A stretch of DNA of 64,000 nt from Ketobacter sp964016105. Lineage in GTDB: Bacteria > Pseudomonadota > Gammaproteobacteria > Pseudomonadales > Ketobacteraceae. Below are positions 33,515 to 43,000 of this stretch, one piece after another. Location: NCBI GenBank assembly GCA_964016105.1, contig CAXHEX010000021.1:27476-91475 (forward strand). Direction: 5' to 3'. Under the pieces are notes generated by a model that did not search any database, had not been told where the DNA came from, and saw nothing but the letters and a program-made list of their open reading frames with translations. The position numbers were made by a program, and so were the translations under genes. Positions within the stretch are counted from its first letter, which is position 1, and the number at the start of each line of letters is the position of its first letter.

Positions 33515-34624
33515 ATGCAAGAGGTTATGGGCTGGTTTCGGCAAATCAATGGTGAAACCGATTGGGTAATACAAGTATTCGTCGTTATTTTTATCACGCT
33601 ACTGGCTAACTACGCTGCCCGTAAATTTTACGATCGGTTGGAAAAACAATTGGCTAAGTCCAAAACCCTGTGGGATGACGCCTTGCTTTGGGCCATTCGT
33701 AAACCGTCTCGAACATTTATGCTGATTATTGGTGGCCGCATGGTTATGGAAATCATGCAACCCATGATGGACGAAGCGGTAAATAATCTGGTGGAACCGG
33801 TGTTTTTGGTGATGATTATCGCCACCTTCCTTTGGTTGTTAGTACGGTTGATTGGACGAGCTGAGGAGCTGTTAAAAACCCCTGGTTATACCAAAGAGCC
33901 ATTGGATGAAACCACTGTGACCGCCATCGCTAAATTGTTGCGATTATCAGTGATTATTACCGGCGCCTTGGTTATAGCCCAATCATTGGGGGTATCCGTC
34001 TCCGGTGTATTGGCATTTGGTGGAATAGGCGGAATCGCAGTTGGTTTTGCTGCAAAAGATCTTTTAGCCAACTTTTTCGGTGGCTTGATGGTGTATCTGG
34101 ATCGGCCTTTTTCTGTGGGTGATTGGGTGCGTTCTCCCGATAGGAATATTGAAGGTACAGTAGAGAACATTGGTTGGCGTTTAACGGTGATACGTACCTT
34201 TGATAAGCGGCCGCTTTATGTACCCAATGCAACCTTCACCAGTATTGCTTTGGAGAACCCTTCCCGTATGAGCCATCGCCGTATTTATGAAACCATGGGT
34301 TTAAGATACGACGATATTGGCAAGCTGCCAGCGGTAATTGAAGATATTAAAAAAATGTTGATCGATCATGAAGATATTGATCACAATCAAACGTTGATAG
34401 TGAATTTTAACGCTTACGGCGCTTCCTCCCTGGATTTCTTTGTTTATACCTTCACCATAACCACAAATTGGGTTAGATATCATCAGGTGAAACAGGATGT
34501 GCTGTTTAAAATTGCGGATATTGTGGAACGTCATGGTGCCGAGTTTGCTTTCCCCACACAAACACTTCATTTGATAGAAGGGGTGCCTATGGATAGCAAC
34601 CAGGAACCGGAGCCAAACCCATGA
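33515..34624 (+). CDS. MscS-family mechanosensitive channel
   Basis: A 369-residue inner-membrane protein with about four to five membrane helices (near 20-38, 68-110, 140-180) and the MscS pore and beta domain: GGIGGIAVGFAAKDLLANFF (pore helix), YLDRPFSVGDWV and VENIGWRLTVIRTFD. It releases solutes under hypo-osmotic stress. Longer than E. coli MscS because of extra N-terminal helices. Its stop overlaps the start of hpt by four bases, suggesting translational coupling. It is an unusual partner for nagZ and hpt. Confidence 0.88.
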   Translation: MQEVMGWFRQINGETDWVIQVFVVIFITLLANYAARKFYDRLEKQLAKSKTLWDDALLWAIRKPSRTFMLIIGGRMVMEIMQPMMDEAVNNLVEPVFLVMIIATFLWLLVRLIGRAEELLKTPGYTKEPLDETTVTAIAKLLRLSVIITGALVIAQSLGVSVSGVLAFGGIGGIAVGFAAKDLLANFFGGLMVYLDRPFSVGDWVRSPDRNIEGTVENIGWRLTVIRTFDKRPLYVPNATFTSIALENPSRMSHRRIYETMGLRYDDIGKLPAVIEDIKKMLIDHEDIDHNQTLIVNFNAYGASSLDFFVYTFTITTNWVRYHQVKQDVLFKIADIVERHGAEFAFPTQTLHLIEGVPMDSNQEPEPNP

Positions 34625-35178
34625 GCATAGAAATCACTGAAGTGGAAAAAGTCTGGCGGGAAGCAGACTGTTTATGGTCTGAGCAACAGCTGGTGCGTGC
34701 AATAGAGCAAGTGGCGCAGGCAGTGGAAGGGGACTTGGAGGATAAGAACCCCTTGCTGTTAGTTGTGATGACGGGCGGATTGATATTTGGTGCCCAGCTT
34801 CTGACGCGGCTGCGTTTTCCCTTGGAACTGGATTACATACACGCCACGCGTTATGGAGCTGAAACGAGCGGAGCTGAGCTTCAGTGGAAAGTAATGCCGC
34901 AGCAAAGCTTGCAGGGTCGACATGTTCTGGTTGTGGATGATATTTTGGACGAAGGCCAGACCCTAATTGAAATTATTAAATTCTGCAAAGCACAGAATGC
35001 CGCTTCTGTTCGCTGCGCAGTTTTGGTAGATAAAGAACACGATCGTAAGTACGAACCCGGCTTCAAGGCCGATTACACCTGTGTGCAGGTGCCGGACCGT
35101 TATGTGTTTGGTTACGGAATGGATTATAAAGGCTACTTACGTAATGTGGATGGCATATTCGCCGTAAAAGACATGTAG
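34621..35178 (+). CDS. hpt: Hypoxanthine-guanine phosphoribosyltransferase
   Basis: Salvages hypoxanthine and guanine to IMP and GMP using PRPP. The 185 residues carry the PRPP loop VLVVDDILDEGQTLIEI near residue 100 and the purine-binding DRYVFGYGMDYKGYLRN near the C-terminus. The start overlaps mscS by ATGA. The next gene makes hypoxanthine, so the two are a direct metabolic pair. Confidence 0.9.
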   Translation: MSIEITEVEKVWREADCLWSEQQLVRAIEQVAQAVEGDLEDKNPLLLVVMTGGLIFGAQLLTRLRFPLELDYIHATRYGAETSGAELQWKVMPQQSLQGRHVLVVDDILDEGQTLIEIIKFCKAQNAASVRCAVLVDKEHDRKYEPGFKADYTCVQVPDRYVFGYGMDYKGYLRNVDGIFAVKDM

Positions 35179-35186
35179 GTATAACA

Positions 35187-35927
35187 ATGGCACTGATAGC
35201 GATCGTGGGCGGCACTGGCCTAACCCAATTGGATGGATTGGAAATACAACGTGAAGAAGCCTTCGACACTCCTTTTGGCTCACCGTCCGCCAAGCTTAGC
35301 TTTGGTCGACTGGGCGACACTGAGGTGGTGTTTCTACCCCGGCACGGCAAGGGACATAAAATTCCACCCCATTTAATAAATTACCGGGCCAATATTCACG
35401 CCCTTAAGGCTGCTGGCGTTACCGACGTAATCGCCGTAAACGCAGTGGGCTCAATAAATCCGGCCATGCCGGCTGAAGCTATCGTTGTGCCCCATCAAAT
35501 AGTGGATTACACCTGGGGTAGGGAGTTTACCTTCGCCGACCACGGTAACGTCATTCATGTGGATTTCACCTACCCCTATCACGAAACTCTGCGACAAGGC
35601 TTGTTAAAGGCAGGTAAGTCCAGCTCCATTACTCTGCACAATGGCGGTGTGTATGCCGCTACCCAGGGCCCCAGGTTAGAGACCGCTGCAGAAATCGATC
35701 GGCTGGATAATGATGGCTGTGACCTTGTGGGTATGACGGGCATGCCCGAAGCAGGTTTGGCGCGAGAAGCGGAACTAAACTATGCCTGTCTCGCCCTGGT
35801 GGTAAATATGGCAGCCGGCAGAAGTGAAGGTGTGATTACCATGGAACAAATCGAGCAGGCCCTTGCCACAGGTATGGAAAATGTCAGGCGCTTGCTGGTG
35901 GAATTCCTTTCTAACCAATCCCATTGA
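35187..35927 (+). CDS. S-methyl-5'-thioinosine phosphorylase
   Basis: Phosphorolyses methylthioinosine to hypoxanthine and 5-methylthioribose-1-phosphate in polyamine-derived sulphur salvage. The 246 residues belong to the MTAP/PNP family (IAIVGGTGLTQLDGL at the start; FLPRHGKGHKIPPHLINYRAN near 48; GMTGMPEAGLARE near 180). In P. aeruginosa the related gene near nagZ and psrA was shown to prefer methylthioinosine. The use of Asp/Asn at the base-binding loop cannot be confirmed by eye. It sits eight bases after hpt, which would consume its hypoxanthine. Confidence 0.87.
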   Translation: MALIAIVGGTGLTQLDGLEIQREEAFDTPFGSPSAKLSFGRLGDTEVVFLPRHGKGHKIPPHLINYRANIHALKAAGVTDVIAVNAVGSINPAMPAEAIVVPHQIVDYTWGREFTFADHGNVIHVDFTYPYHETLRQGLLKAGKSSSITLHNGGVYAATQGPRLETAAEIDRLDNDGCDLVGMTGMPEAGLAREAELNYACLALVVNMAAGRSEGVITMEQIEQALATGMENVRRLLVEFLSNQSH

Positions 35928-35989
35928 TCCCGATTGTATTTGCGATACTGAGCAGTCATACTGTGGCTCCATTTAATTAGGAGTTACAT

Positions 35990-36487
35990 ATGGCCTCAGT
36001 AACCTTGAAAGGCAACCCCGTTGAAACCGTCGGCACTCTGCCGGCAAACGGCACCCAAGCCCCCGATTTCACGTTAGTAAAACCCGATTTGTCAGAACTA
36101 AAGTTATCGGATCTGAGTGGAAAGCGGGTTGTGCTCAATATATTCCCGTCCATTGATACGGGTGTCTGTGCCAGTTCCGTCAGAAGCTTCAACCAAAAAG
36201 CGGCTGATTTAGATAACACAGAAGTATTGTGCGTTTCCATGGACCTGCCATTTGCTAACGGCCGCTTCTGCGGTGCAGAAGGTATCAGCAACGTGCAGGC
36301 GCTGTCCGGCTTCCGTTCCAGCTTTGGGGCAGACTATGGTGTTTCTTTTTCCAGCGGGCCGTTAACCGGTTTATATTCTCGTTGTGTGTTGGTTATCGAT
36401 GAGTCCGGTAAAGTGGCATACAGTCAGCAGGTTTCTGAAATCGCGGAAGAACCGGATTACGAAGCAGCAATAGCGGCATTGAGTTAG
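35990..36487 (+). CDS. tpx: Thiol peroxidase
   Basis: A 165-residue atypical 2-Cys peroxiredoxin that reduces alkyl and hydrogen peroxides using thioredoxin. The peroxidatic Cys60 is in FPSIDTGVCASSVR and the resolving Cys94 in ANGRFCGAEG, the spacing of Tpx. It has no signal peptide, so unlike some annotations it should be cytoplasmic. TTAGGAG lies just before the ATG at 35990. It is the last gene before an accessory patch. Confidence 0.95.
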   Translation: MASVTLKGNPVETVGTLPANGTQAPDFTLVKPDLSELKLSDLSGKRVVLNIFPSIDTGVCASSVRSFNQKAADLDNTEVLCVSMDLPFANGRFCGAEGISNVQALSGFRSSFGADYGVSFSSGPLTGLYSRCVLVIDESGKVAYSQQVSEIAEEPDYEAAIAALS

Positions 36488-36536
36488 AGTGTTAATTCAG
36501 TTCCGCTAGCAAGAAGGGGAAGGTCGGCAAAGGTAT

Positions 36537-36839
36537 CTACTCAAATACCTCATCAAGGGATTGGGCATCCAGCAGCTTCAAACTCCAAGCCGACAATTCT
36601 TGTTCGGATGCGTTGCTGATGCGTTCCATAGCAGAAGCAGGTAGATCTCCAAATCGTTTTTGTAGCTGGCGTATGAGTAATTGGGTTTCGCCAAGGTGTC
36701 GACCTTCCGTTTGCCCCTGTCGGAACCACTGTTTCTGCCATTCTTCAATTCGATTACTTAACATAGAATGTATCTCGTTTAATGACTCCATCTGCTCCAA
36801 TGGTAGCTCTATCCAATCACTTGTTTCTGCTAACGCCTC
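36537..36839 (-). pseudogene. 5'-truncated remnant of an Rpn-type (PD-(D/E)XK) transposase-like nuclease gene
   Basis: The frame encodes about 100 residues of what looks like the C-terminal tail of a much longer Rpn/DUF4351 protein: a Q-rich helix (EEWQKQWFRQGQTEGRHLGE) and LLIRQLQKRFGDLP, typical of DUF4351. A TAA at 36840-36842 blocks the frame directly upstream, and neither the nuclease domain nor a start codon with ribosome site is found there; only a TTG at 36798-36800 could start it. It is best read as a decayed mobile-type gene. It marks the left end of the accessory patch. Confidence 0.7.
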
Positions 36840-37085
36840 TTACTTTTAGCAACAACTATCCGGTGTAATTATTGTGTTCTATTTTACAGCACACAGGTCT
36901 ATAAGATGTACGACCTATTAAATTCAATAATGTACATATAAAAATGCGTTCGGTTGAGCTTAGATGGAATCAGGTCAAAATGTTGGAAGTAAAATAGCGC
37001 TAAAAAACAAATACTTAAAGAAAGGCTCGATATAGTAGATGAATGTTTATTGGAAAAAATACGCCACTGGCGTATAGTTAGGCTT

Positions 37086-37406
37086 ATGGTTATCATTGAA
37101 ACCACAATTTTTACTCGGCTCATCAAGGATCTGATGAGTGATGATGAATATCGCGCACTGCAGGAAGCACTTGTTACTGCTCCAGGTTTAGGGGATATCA
37201 TCAAGCAATCAGGCGGGCTTCGAAAGGTGCGATGGAAGCTTAAAGGAACAGGCAAAGGTGGTGGTGTACGGGTCATTTATTATTGGGTTGTTGATGATTA
37301 TCATATCCGCATGTTGTATGTGTACCCTAAGGGAAAGCAAGAAAACCTAAGTCCAGAGCAGCTGCAAACCCTAAAGAAAATCGTAGAAGGTTGGTCAAAT
37401 GAATAA
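37086..37406 (+). CDS. RelE/HigB-family toxin
   Basis: A 106-residue predicted mRNA-interferase toxin. The fold is suggested by IIETTIFTRLIKDLM, the central basic strand GGLRKVRWKLKGTGKGGGVRVIYY and the closing LYVYPKGKQENL, with Arg and Lys in the expected catalytic region. The ATG at 37086 is preferred to a start at 37050 since homologues begin at MVIIETTIF-like sequence. Its stop overlaps the following antitoxin gene by eight bases; toxin-first order is that of HigBA/NadTS pairs. Confidence 0.85.
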   Translation: MVIIETTIFTRLIKDLMSDDEYRALQEALVTAPGLGDIIKQSGGLRKVRWKLKGTGKGGGVRVIYYWVVDDYHIRMLYVYPKGKQENLSPEQLQTLKKIVEGWSNE

Positions 37407-37689
37407 AGAAATGTTCGACGAGCTATTGGGCAGTGTTAAAGAAATGGATGAGATCGTGAAAGGCAATACCGAGCCTTCTCGCAGCTTTAATTACCCAGAA
37501 CCAGAAGTTAGAAGCATCCGCGAGAAAACGGGCTTATCACAAACTCGCTTTGCGATGTTAATTGGTGTAAGCAAGCGTACGCTGGAAAATTGGGAGCAGG
37601 GTAGGCGTCATCCAACAGGCCCAGCCAGAGCCTTGTTAAAAATTGTTGATGTTGACCCTGAACATGCCATCCGTTCGTTGCATGGTTGA
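37399..37689 (+). CDS. XRE-family antitoxin (NadS/HigA type)
   Basis: A 96-residue protein with a C-terminal helix-turn-helix (IREKTGLSQTRFAMLIGVSKRTLENWEQGRRHPTG split over about residues 38-72). It would neutralise the toxin encoded just upstream and repress the pair. The start codon at 37399 lies inside the toxin gene end, an 8-base overlap. Confidence 0.87.
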   Translation: MNKEMFDELLGSVKEMDEIVKGNTEPSRSFNYPEPEVRSIREKTGLSQTRFAMLIGVSKRTLENWEQGRRHPTGPARALLKIVDVDPEHAIRSLHG

Positions 37690-38077
37690 TTAATTTCAGC
37701 ATCTCAATTCCAATAACTGCTCTTTCAGGAAGCAAAATACCTTTACGTAGCAGAATACCTGGCGCAATCCGAATACCTCACCGCCGATGGCCAAGTCTCT
37801 CTGTGCTGTGCGAATTACTAAACTCGAACACTCACCTGATAGAACTGGGCAATGTAAGCCCATATGTGGACGGTCGTTACTGGTATTCTGAAATGGATAT
37901 CAGTAGCTTTTTCTGGTGGATATATCCACCAGACAGCACGATCATATCAACACATATACTGAACCTTTAGAGAATGGCGTGTTAATTTACTTTGAGTGCT
38001 GTTTGGAATGTGGACTGACAGAAACCTTGCAATACATGGTTTCTGTCAGTTTAAGATTGAGCTATGGTTGAAGTGAA
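37690..38077. other. Non-coding stretch between the toxin-antitoxin pair and the duplicated-domain lipoprotein
   Basis: No convincing gene is seen in 388 bases. A 94-residue ORF (37686-37970) lacks a ribosome site and has no recognisable family. A short open stretch around 37730-37825 in another frame (EAKYLYVAEYLAQSEYLTAD) looks protein-like but soon meets a stop codon, so it may be a relic. The right end holds a 13-bp perfect hairpin. Confidence 0.5.
38014..38050. repeat. 13-bp perfect inverted repeat downstream of the lipoprotein gene
   Basis: ACTGACAGAAACC at 38014-38026 pairs fully with GGTTTCTGTCAGT at 38038-38050 around an 11-base loop. It lies 27 bases downstream of the minus-strand lipoprotein stop. 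It may act as a terminator, although the run of T after it is weak, or be the relic of a mobile element. Confidence 0.6.
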
Positions 38078-39004
38078 TTATTGTTTTCTATACAAGGGAG
38101 AATCGTAGTCGATTTCATTTCCTCTGGTAGCCGCTGTTGGGCCTGAATCTTTCCCTGGATAGATTACCGTATCGCTTATTTCTATGATTTCATATTGTGT
38201 CGCTTCACCGTTTGGTGTGTAGTCGATTTCGTGTACTCCTGCACGTACTTCCTCACCAAGTAGGTAGGTGCCTGTTTTAATCGTGATTGTTTGATCAGGC
38301 GTACCTTCGCATGCCGAGACCGCCCATCCGTTCGCGACCCCTTCGAAAGTGTTGTCTGACGTATAAGTGATATCCAAAGATAAATACACCGAGTTTTGGG
38401 CGTCATATTCGCATTCGGTAGTCCAGGTTCCAACAATACTTGAATTGCTGTTGTTGTTTTCTTCTTCAACAGGATTGACTCTGACAAGGCCATAGTCATA
38501 GTCGATTTCTGTAGGTCTTTCTGATTCAGACTCGTCGTTATACAGACCAAAATACAGTACCTGATTTGTGATTTCGAAAATATCGTAATCAGCCCCATTA
38601 AAGTTCGACACTATATTAAGCTCATAAACCCCGGAGCGTATTTCTGTGCCAATTTCGTAACTGCCGTGGTCATAATCATATGACTCAACGGGGATACCAT
38701 TGCAGCCTGCTTGATTCCACCAATCTTCTACAATGCTGTAGGTATTGTCATCATTGAAGGTGATGATATCGGCTGTATATTGCTGATACTCATCATCATA
38801 GTTACAGTCTGTCTTCCATGTGCCTACTATTGTTGCGCTACTGTTGTTCTGGTTGTTGTTTTCGCCATTGCTATTTCCATTTGTGTTTTGGTTGGCTTCT
38901 GCTGGCACGTTACTGCCACCACCACCGCCGCCTCCACCACAACCTGATAACAATACTATTAAACAGGAAGCGGCAAATAATTTAGTGTATGAACGGTCGT
39001 ACAT
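38078..39004 (-). CDS. Lipoprotein with two tandem copies of an unrecognised domain
   Basis: A 308-residue secreted lipoprotein. The signal ends at LLSGC near residue 22, followed by a Gly run and an Asn-rich linker. Two copies of one ~110-residue domain follow, each starting IVGTW-x-T-x-C-x-YD and ending near EIDYD. Copy one begins near residue 60, copy two near 190. Each has a second Cys about 40 residues after the first, suggesting an internal disulphide. Composition is acidic with many Asn, Thr and Tyr. I know no matching family. It lies in the accessory patch, next to the toxin-antitoxin pair. Confidence 0.72.
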   Translation of the reverse strand: MYDRSYTKLFAASCLIVLLSGCGGGGGGGGSNVPAEANQNTNGNSNGENNNQNNSSATIVGTWKTDCNYDDEYQQYTADIITFNDDNTYSIVEDWWNQAGCNGIPVESYDYDHGSYEIGTEIRSGVYELNIVSNFNGADYDIFEITNQVLYFGLYNDESESERPTEIDYDYGLVRVNPVEEENNNSNSSIVGTWTTECEYDAQNSVYLSLDITYTSDNTFEGVANGWAVSACEGTPDQTITIKTGTYLLGEEVRAGVHEIDYTPNGEATQYEIIEISDTVIYPGKDSGPTAATRGNEIDYDSPLYRKQ

Positions 39005-39201
39005 TGGTCTAACTCCTTGATAAAAAAATGGCGTGAGACAAACGATATAGAAATGTATAGAGCTCTGTTTTGTCTCAGCTAGTTTGGACGGACAGCCCAG
39101 AGGAAAGATACAAGGCGGAGTTAATATTTAATGTTCGCCTAGTGTTTTGTTGTGTAAACCTTTTGCGGGTTTGAGCTGGACGCCTTTGTCTGGATTTGCT
39201 G

Positions 39202-40053
39202 TTAATCCTCGCTATGGAGTTCTACGTCCTGCACGACTTCCTCTTGTTCTTTGATAGGTGTGACTTTCACAAGTATACCGAACAAAGGATTGTCTAGGTA
39301 ATGGAGCTCCGAGCTTCGCATGCGACGGGACTCATTCAATACAACCGTTCTTTGGGACTCATATCTGGAAACAGTTTCTTCATTGGAATAATCCGGGTAC
39401 TGATTTGACTCATAGCGTGTATCCGGAGTGCTGTTATCCCCCTGTTTGAGAAACACATCCTGTTGCCACCAGGGTTTTGCCGTTTCTATTTTTTGTATGT
39501 AGTCTGCCAGCCAAAGGTTAGCTTTTAGATGTAGGAATCTTGACACCGCCAGTTCCAGACTTCCTTCCAATTCGTGATATTCATCAAACTGGGCTCCGGC
39601 CTGTATTTGCACCGGTATGGCTTGCTCTTTGTCGAGGGCCGGTTGTTGCCAGGTGATGCTTTTTAGCAACTGGTAGTTTGAGCTGCGCTTTATACTGGCC
39701 AGCGCCTGTTTGAAATCCTGATTTGAAGGTGCGGACTCTTTAAATGCCACCAGCTGATCCAGAGAAGGCACCGTAATCGCATTTTTCTCAATGGAGTCTT
39801 CGTTGGCAATGGGGCTTCCGCTGGAAGGTTTTAATTGAACCAGGTTTTCGGGATAGCTCAATTCCAAGCCTTCGTGAGGGGGCCATGTCTCATTGCCGGT
39901 GGCACTGTTTTTGTGTTTAAAAATAGCGACGGAAACTTCATACCAATTATTGCTGGTGGCTGCGTGAGTGGCGATAGAGTACGCAGATAGAAGCAGTCCC
40001 AGGCACAGTGTCAGTAGCCTTTTATTAATGTGGATCTGTTTAGTCAGTTTCAT
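39202..40053 (-). CDS. CsiV-family cell-wall protein
   Basis: A 283-residue protein with a signal peptide (residues about 10-31, LLTLCLGLLLSAYSIATHAA). NNWYEVSVAIFKHKN followed by ETWP fits the CsiV family, whose founding member binds peptidoglycan and modulates hydrolases in cellulose-degrading relatives and others. The end is acidic with repeated Glu. Its ATG overlaps the mfd stop by four bases, an order I recall as conserved beside mfd in Pseudomonas. Confidence 0.78.
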   Translation of the reverse strand: MKLTKQIHINKRLLTLCLGLLLSAYSIATHAATSNNWYEVSVAIFKHKNSATGNETWPPHEGLELSYPENLVQLKPSSGSPIANEDSIEKNAITVPSLDQLVAFKESAPSNQDFKQALASIKRSSNYQLLKSITWQQPALDKEQAIPVQIQAGAQFDEYHELEGSLELAVSRFLHLKANLWLADYIQKIETAKPWWQQDVFLKQGDNSTPDTRYESNQYPDYSNEETVSRYESQRTVVLNESRRMRSSELHYLDNPLFGILVKVTPIKEQEEVVQDVELHSED

Positions 40054-43000
40054 GATGGCCCATTGGCAGGATCGAGTTTTTGCAGCAATTCCTGCGTCAT
40101 ATCCAGACGCTGTTCTGCGGTTTCGGTTTCGATATTGAAGCGTAGTTTATCAGCCCCCTCTAATTTATAGAACTGGGGCTGGTTTTGTACCATTTTCACT
40201 ATTTGAAGGGGGTGCACCCGGGTTTCGGCACCGAATTCGATTTTTCCACCTTTCGGGCCAGCATCCAGCTTGCTCAATCCCAAAGCTTGGGCTTGCAGTT
40301 TTACCTGGGTCAGCCGAAACAGGTTTTTGGTGGACTGGGGCAGGGAGCCAAACCGGTCCACCATTTCTACCTTCAGCTCACTGAGGTCATCATCATTCTT
40401 GGCGTTGGCAATACGTTTGTAGGTAATCAAACGGGCGTGAACATCCCTCACGTAGTCGTCCGTAATCAGAGCAGGTATGCGCAGATTGATTTCTGCGCCG
40501 TGGTTAAAGGGTTTATCCAGGTTGGGCTCTTTACCTTCCTTGATGGCTTTAACCGCTTCTTCCAGCATCTCCATGTAGAGTGAAAAGCCAATGCTGTTCA
40601 TATTGCCGCTTTGTTCTTCTCCCAACAGCTCTCCGGCGCCTCGGATTTCCAGGTCATGGCTGGCCAGGGTGAAACCGGCACCTAGGTCATGGGCTTCGGC
40701 AATGGCTTCCAGTCTCTTTCTGGCATCGGCGGTGATGGCTTTAGGGTGGGGTGTGAGTAAATAAGCATAGGCCTGGTGGTGGGAACGGCCCACACGGCCC
40801 CGTAACTGGTGCAATTGTGCTAAGCCGAATTTATCGGCGCGGTCGATAATAATGGTGTTGGCGGATGGTACATCTATGCCGGTTTCGATAATGGTGGTAC
40901 ACATCAGCAGGTTGTAGCGCTTGTGATAGAAGTCAGACATTACCTGTTCCAACTCCCGTTCCCGCATTTGTCCGTGGGCCACTACGATGCGGGCTTCCGG
41001 CACCAGTTTTTGAATTTCTTCGGCTCGGCGCTGAATGGATTTCACTTCATTGTGGAGGAAGTAAACTTGACCACCCCGTAATAGTTCCCGCAGGATAGCT
41101 TCTTTGGTAACCGAGGGGTTCTCCTGGCGTACAAAGGTTTTTATGGACAGCCGCTTAGCCGGGGGGGTGGCAATGATAGACATATCCCTAACCCCGGACA
41201 TAGCCATATTCAGCGTACGAGGGATAGGGGTCGCGGTTAGGGTAAGCATATCCACATCGGCCCGCATTTCTTTCAGGCGCTCTTTGTGACGCACACCAAA
41301 GCGGTGCTCCTCGTCCACAATGATCAAACCCAGGTTTTTAAATTTTACGCTTTCTTGCAGTAACTTATGGGTGCCAACCACAATGTCCACTTTGCCTTCG
41401 GCTATTTGCTTTAGCGCAGCGGTTTGTTCCTTACCGGTGCGAAAGCGGGACAGCACCTCAACTGTCACAGGCCAATCTGCAAAACGATCCTTGAAGGTTT
41501 CGTAATGTTGTTGCGCCAGCAGTGTGGTGGGCACCAAAACCGCCACCTGCCGGTTATTTTGAATCGCCACAAAGGCCGCTCGCATGGCCACTTCGGTTTT
41601 ACCAAAACCCACATCACCGCACACTAGACGGTCGGTGGGTTGGTCGGATGTGAGGTCCGCCACCACGGCGTCAATGGCCGCTTTCTGATCCGGAGTTTCC
41701 TCAAACGGAAAACCGTCGCTAAAGGCCTCGTAGTCGTTGCGATTAATTTCAAAACGAAAACCCGGCTTTGCGGCGCGGCGGGCGTAGATATTCAAAAGCT
41801 CTGCCGCGGTATCATGAATCTGTTCTGCAGCTTTGCGCTTTTCTTTGTTCCAGTGGTCGGTACCCAGCTTATGCAGGGGGGCATGGGTGTCACTGGCACC
41901 AGAATAACGGCTTATTAAGTGGAGGGAAGATACGGGCACATAGAGTTTGGCTTCGTTGGCGTATTCCAGGGTGAGGAATTCCTGGGGTTGGCCGTCCAGG
42001 TCCAGAGTTTGTAAACCTTGATAGCGACCCACGCCATGATCAATATGAACCACCGGGTCTCCGGGGTTTAATTCGGTCAAATTACGGATGACGTTTTCGG
42101 CGTTGTCATCGCCACGTTTGCGCCGACGACGCTGCATCACTCGGTTACTAAATAGCTGGGATTCTGTAACTACGCTAACGGCTGGAGACTGTAGCTCAAG
42201 GCCTGCGCTCAGGGGGGCAACACAGAGCGCCAGCGGGTTTTTGCCCTGGTAAAAATCGCTCCAACTATCCACCGCGGTAGGTTTGATATTTTTTCGGGCC
42301 AATAATTCGGTAAGCGTATCTTTGCGTCCCGCAGACTCGGCTACAAACAACACTCGACGCCGTTGTTCCGTGGCGGTCATAAGATAGGTTTCTATCTTAT
42401 GCAGCGGGTTGTTGGCACTGGCATTGATGGGTAACTCCGGTGGAGGTGACAGAGGCAGATCTGTATGGTGATCTTTGTCGCTGGCTGGGGCTTTGTGTAA
42501 TGAGATCCGGGGTAGCCCTTTCAGCTTTTGATTCAGCTTTTCCTGGGTAATAAATAGTTGCTCTGGAGGCAAGATGGGGCGCTGAATATCGTAGCGCAAG
42601 TCTTCATAGCGGTTGCTGCAGTCGTTCCAAAAATGTTCGATTGCCCCCTGCAGATTTTCGCTGGTCATCAACAACGTATTGTCAGGAAGGTAGTCCAACA
42701 AGCTTGCGGTTTGCTCAAAAAACAACGGTAAATAATATTCTATACCGGCGCTGGCAATGCCTTCACTGATGTCCATATACAAAGGGCAGCTGCGTGGATC
42801 CACATCGAAACGCTGTTTGAAGTTGCCCTTAAAACGCTCTACGGCATCCGGGTCCATGGGGAATTCTTTGGCTGGTAGCAGACGTACCTGCTGCACCTTT
42901 TCAATGGACCGTTGAGTTTCCGGATCAAACGAACGCAGGGTATCAATTTCGTCATCAAATAGCTCAATCCGGTAAGGCACAGTACTGCCCATGGGGAACA

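Noticed and set aside
37686..37970. ORF of 94 residues after the antitoxin gene
   Set aside because: No ribosome site, overlaps the antitoxin stop and has no domain; treated as non-coding.
38182..38598. ORF of 138 residues in another frame of the duplicated-domain lipoprotein
   Set aside because: The lipoprotein frame has a signal peptide, a lipobox and internal duplication; the alternative frame has none of these.
40185..41974. Several plus-strand ORFs within mfd
   Set aside because: Antisense shadows of an intact, motif-rich mfd gene.
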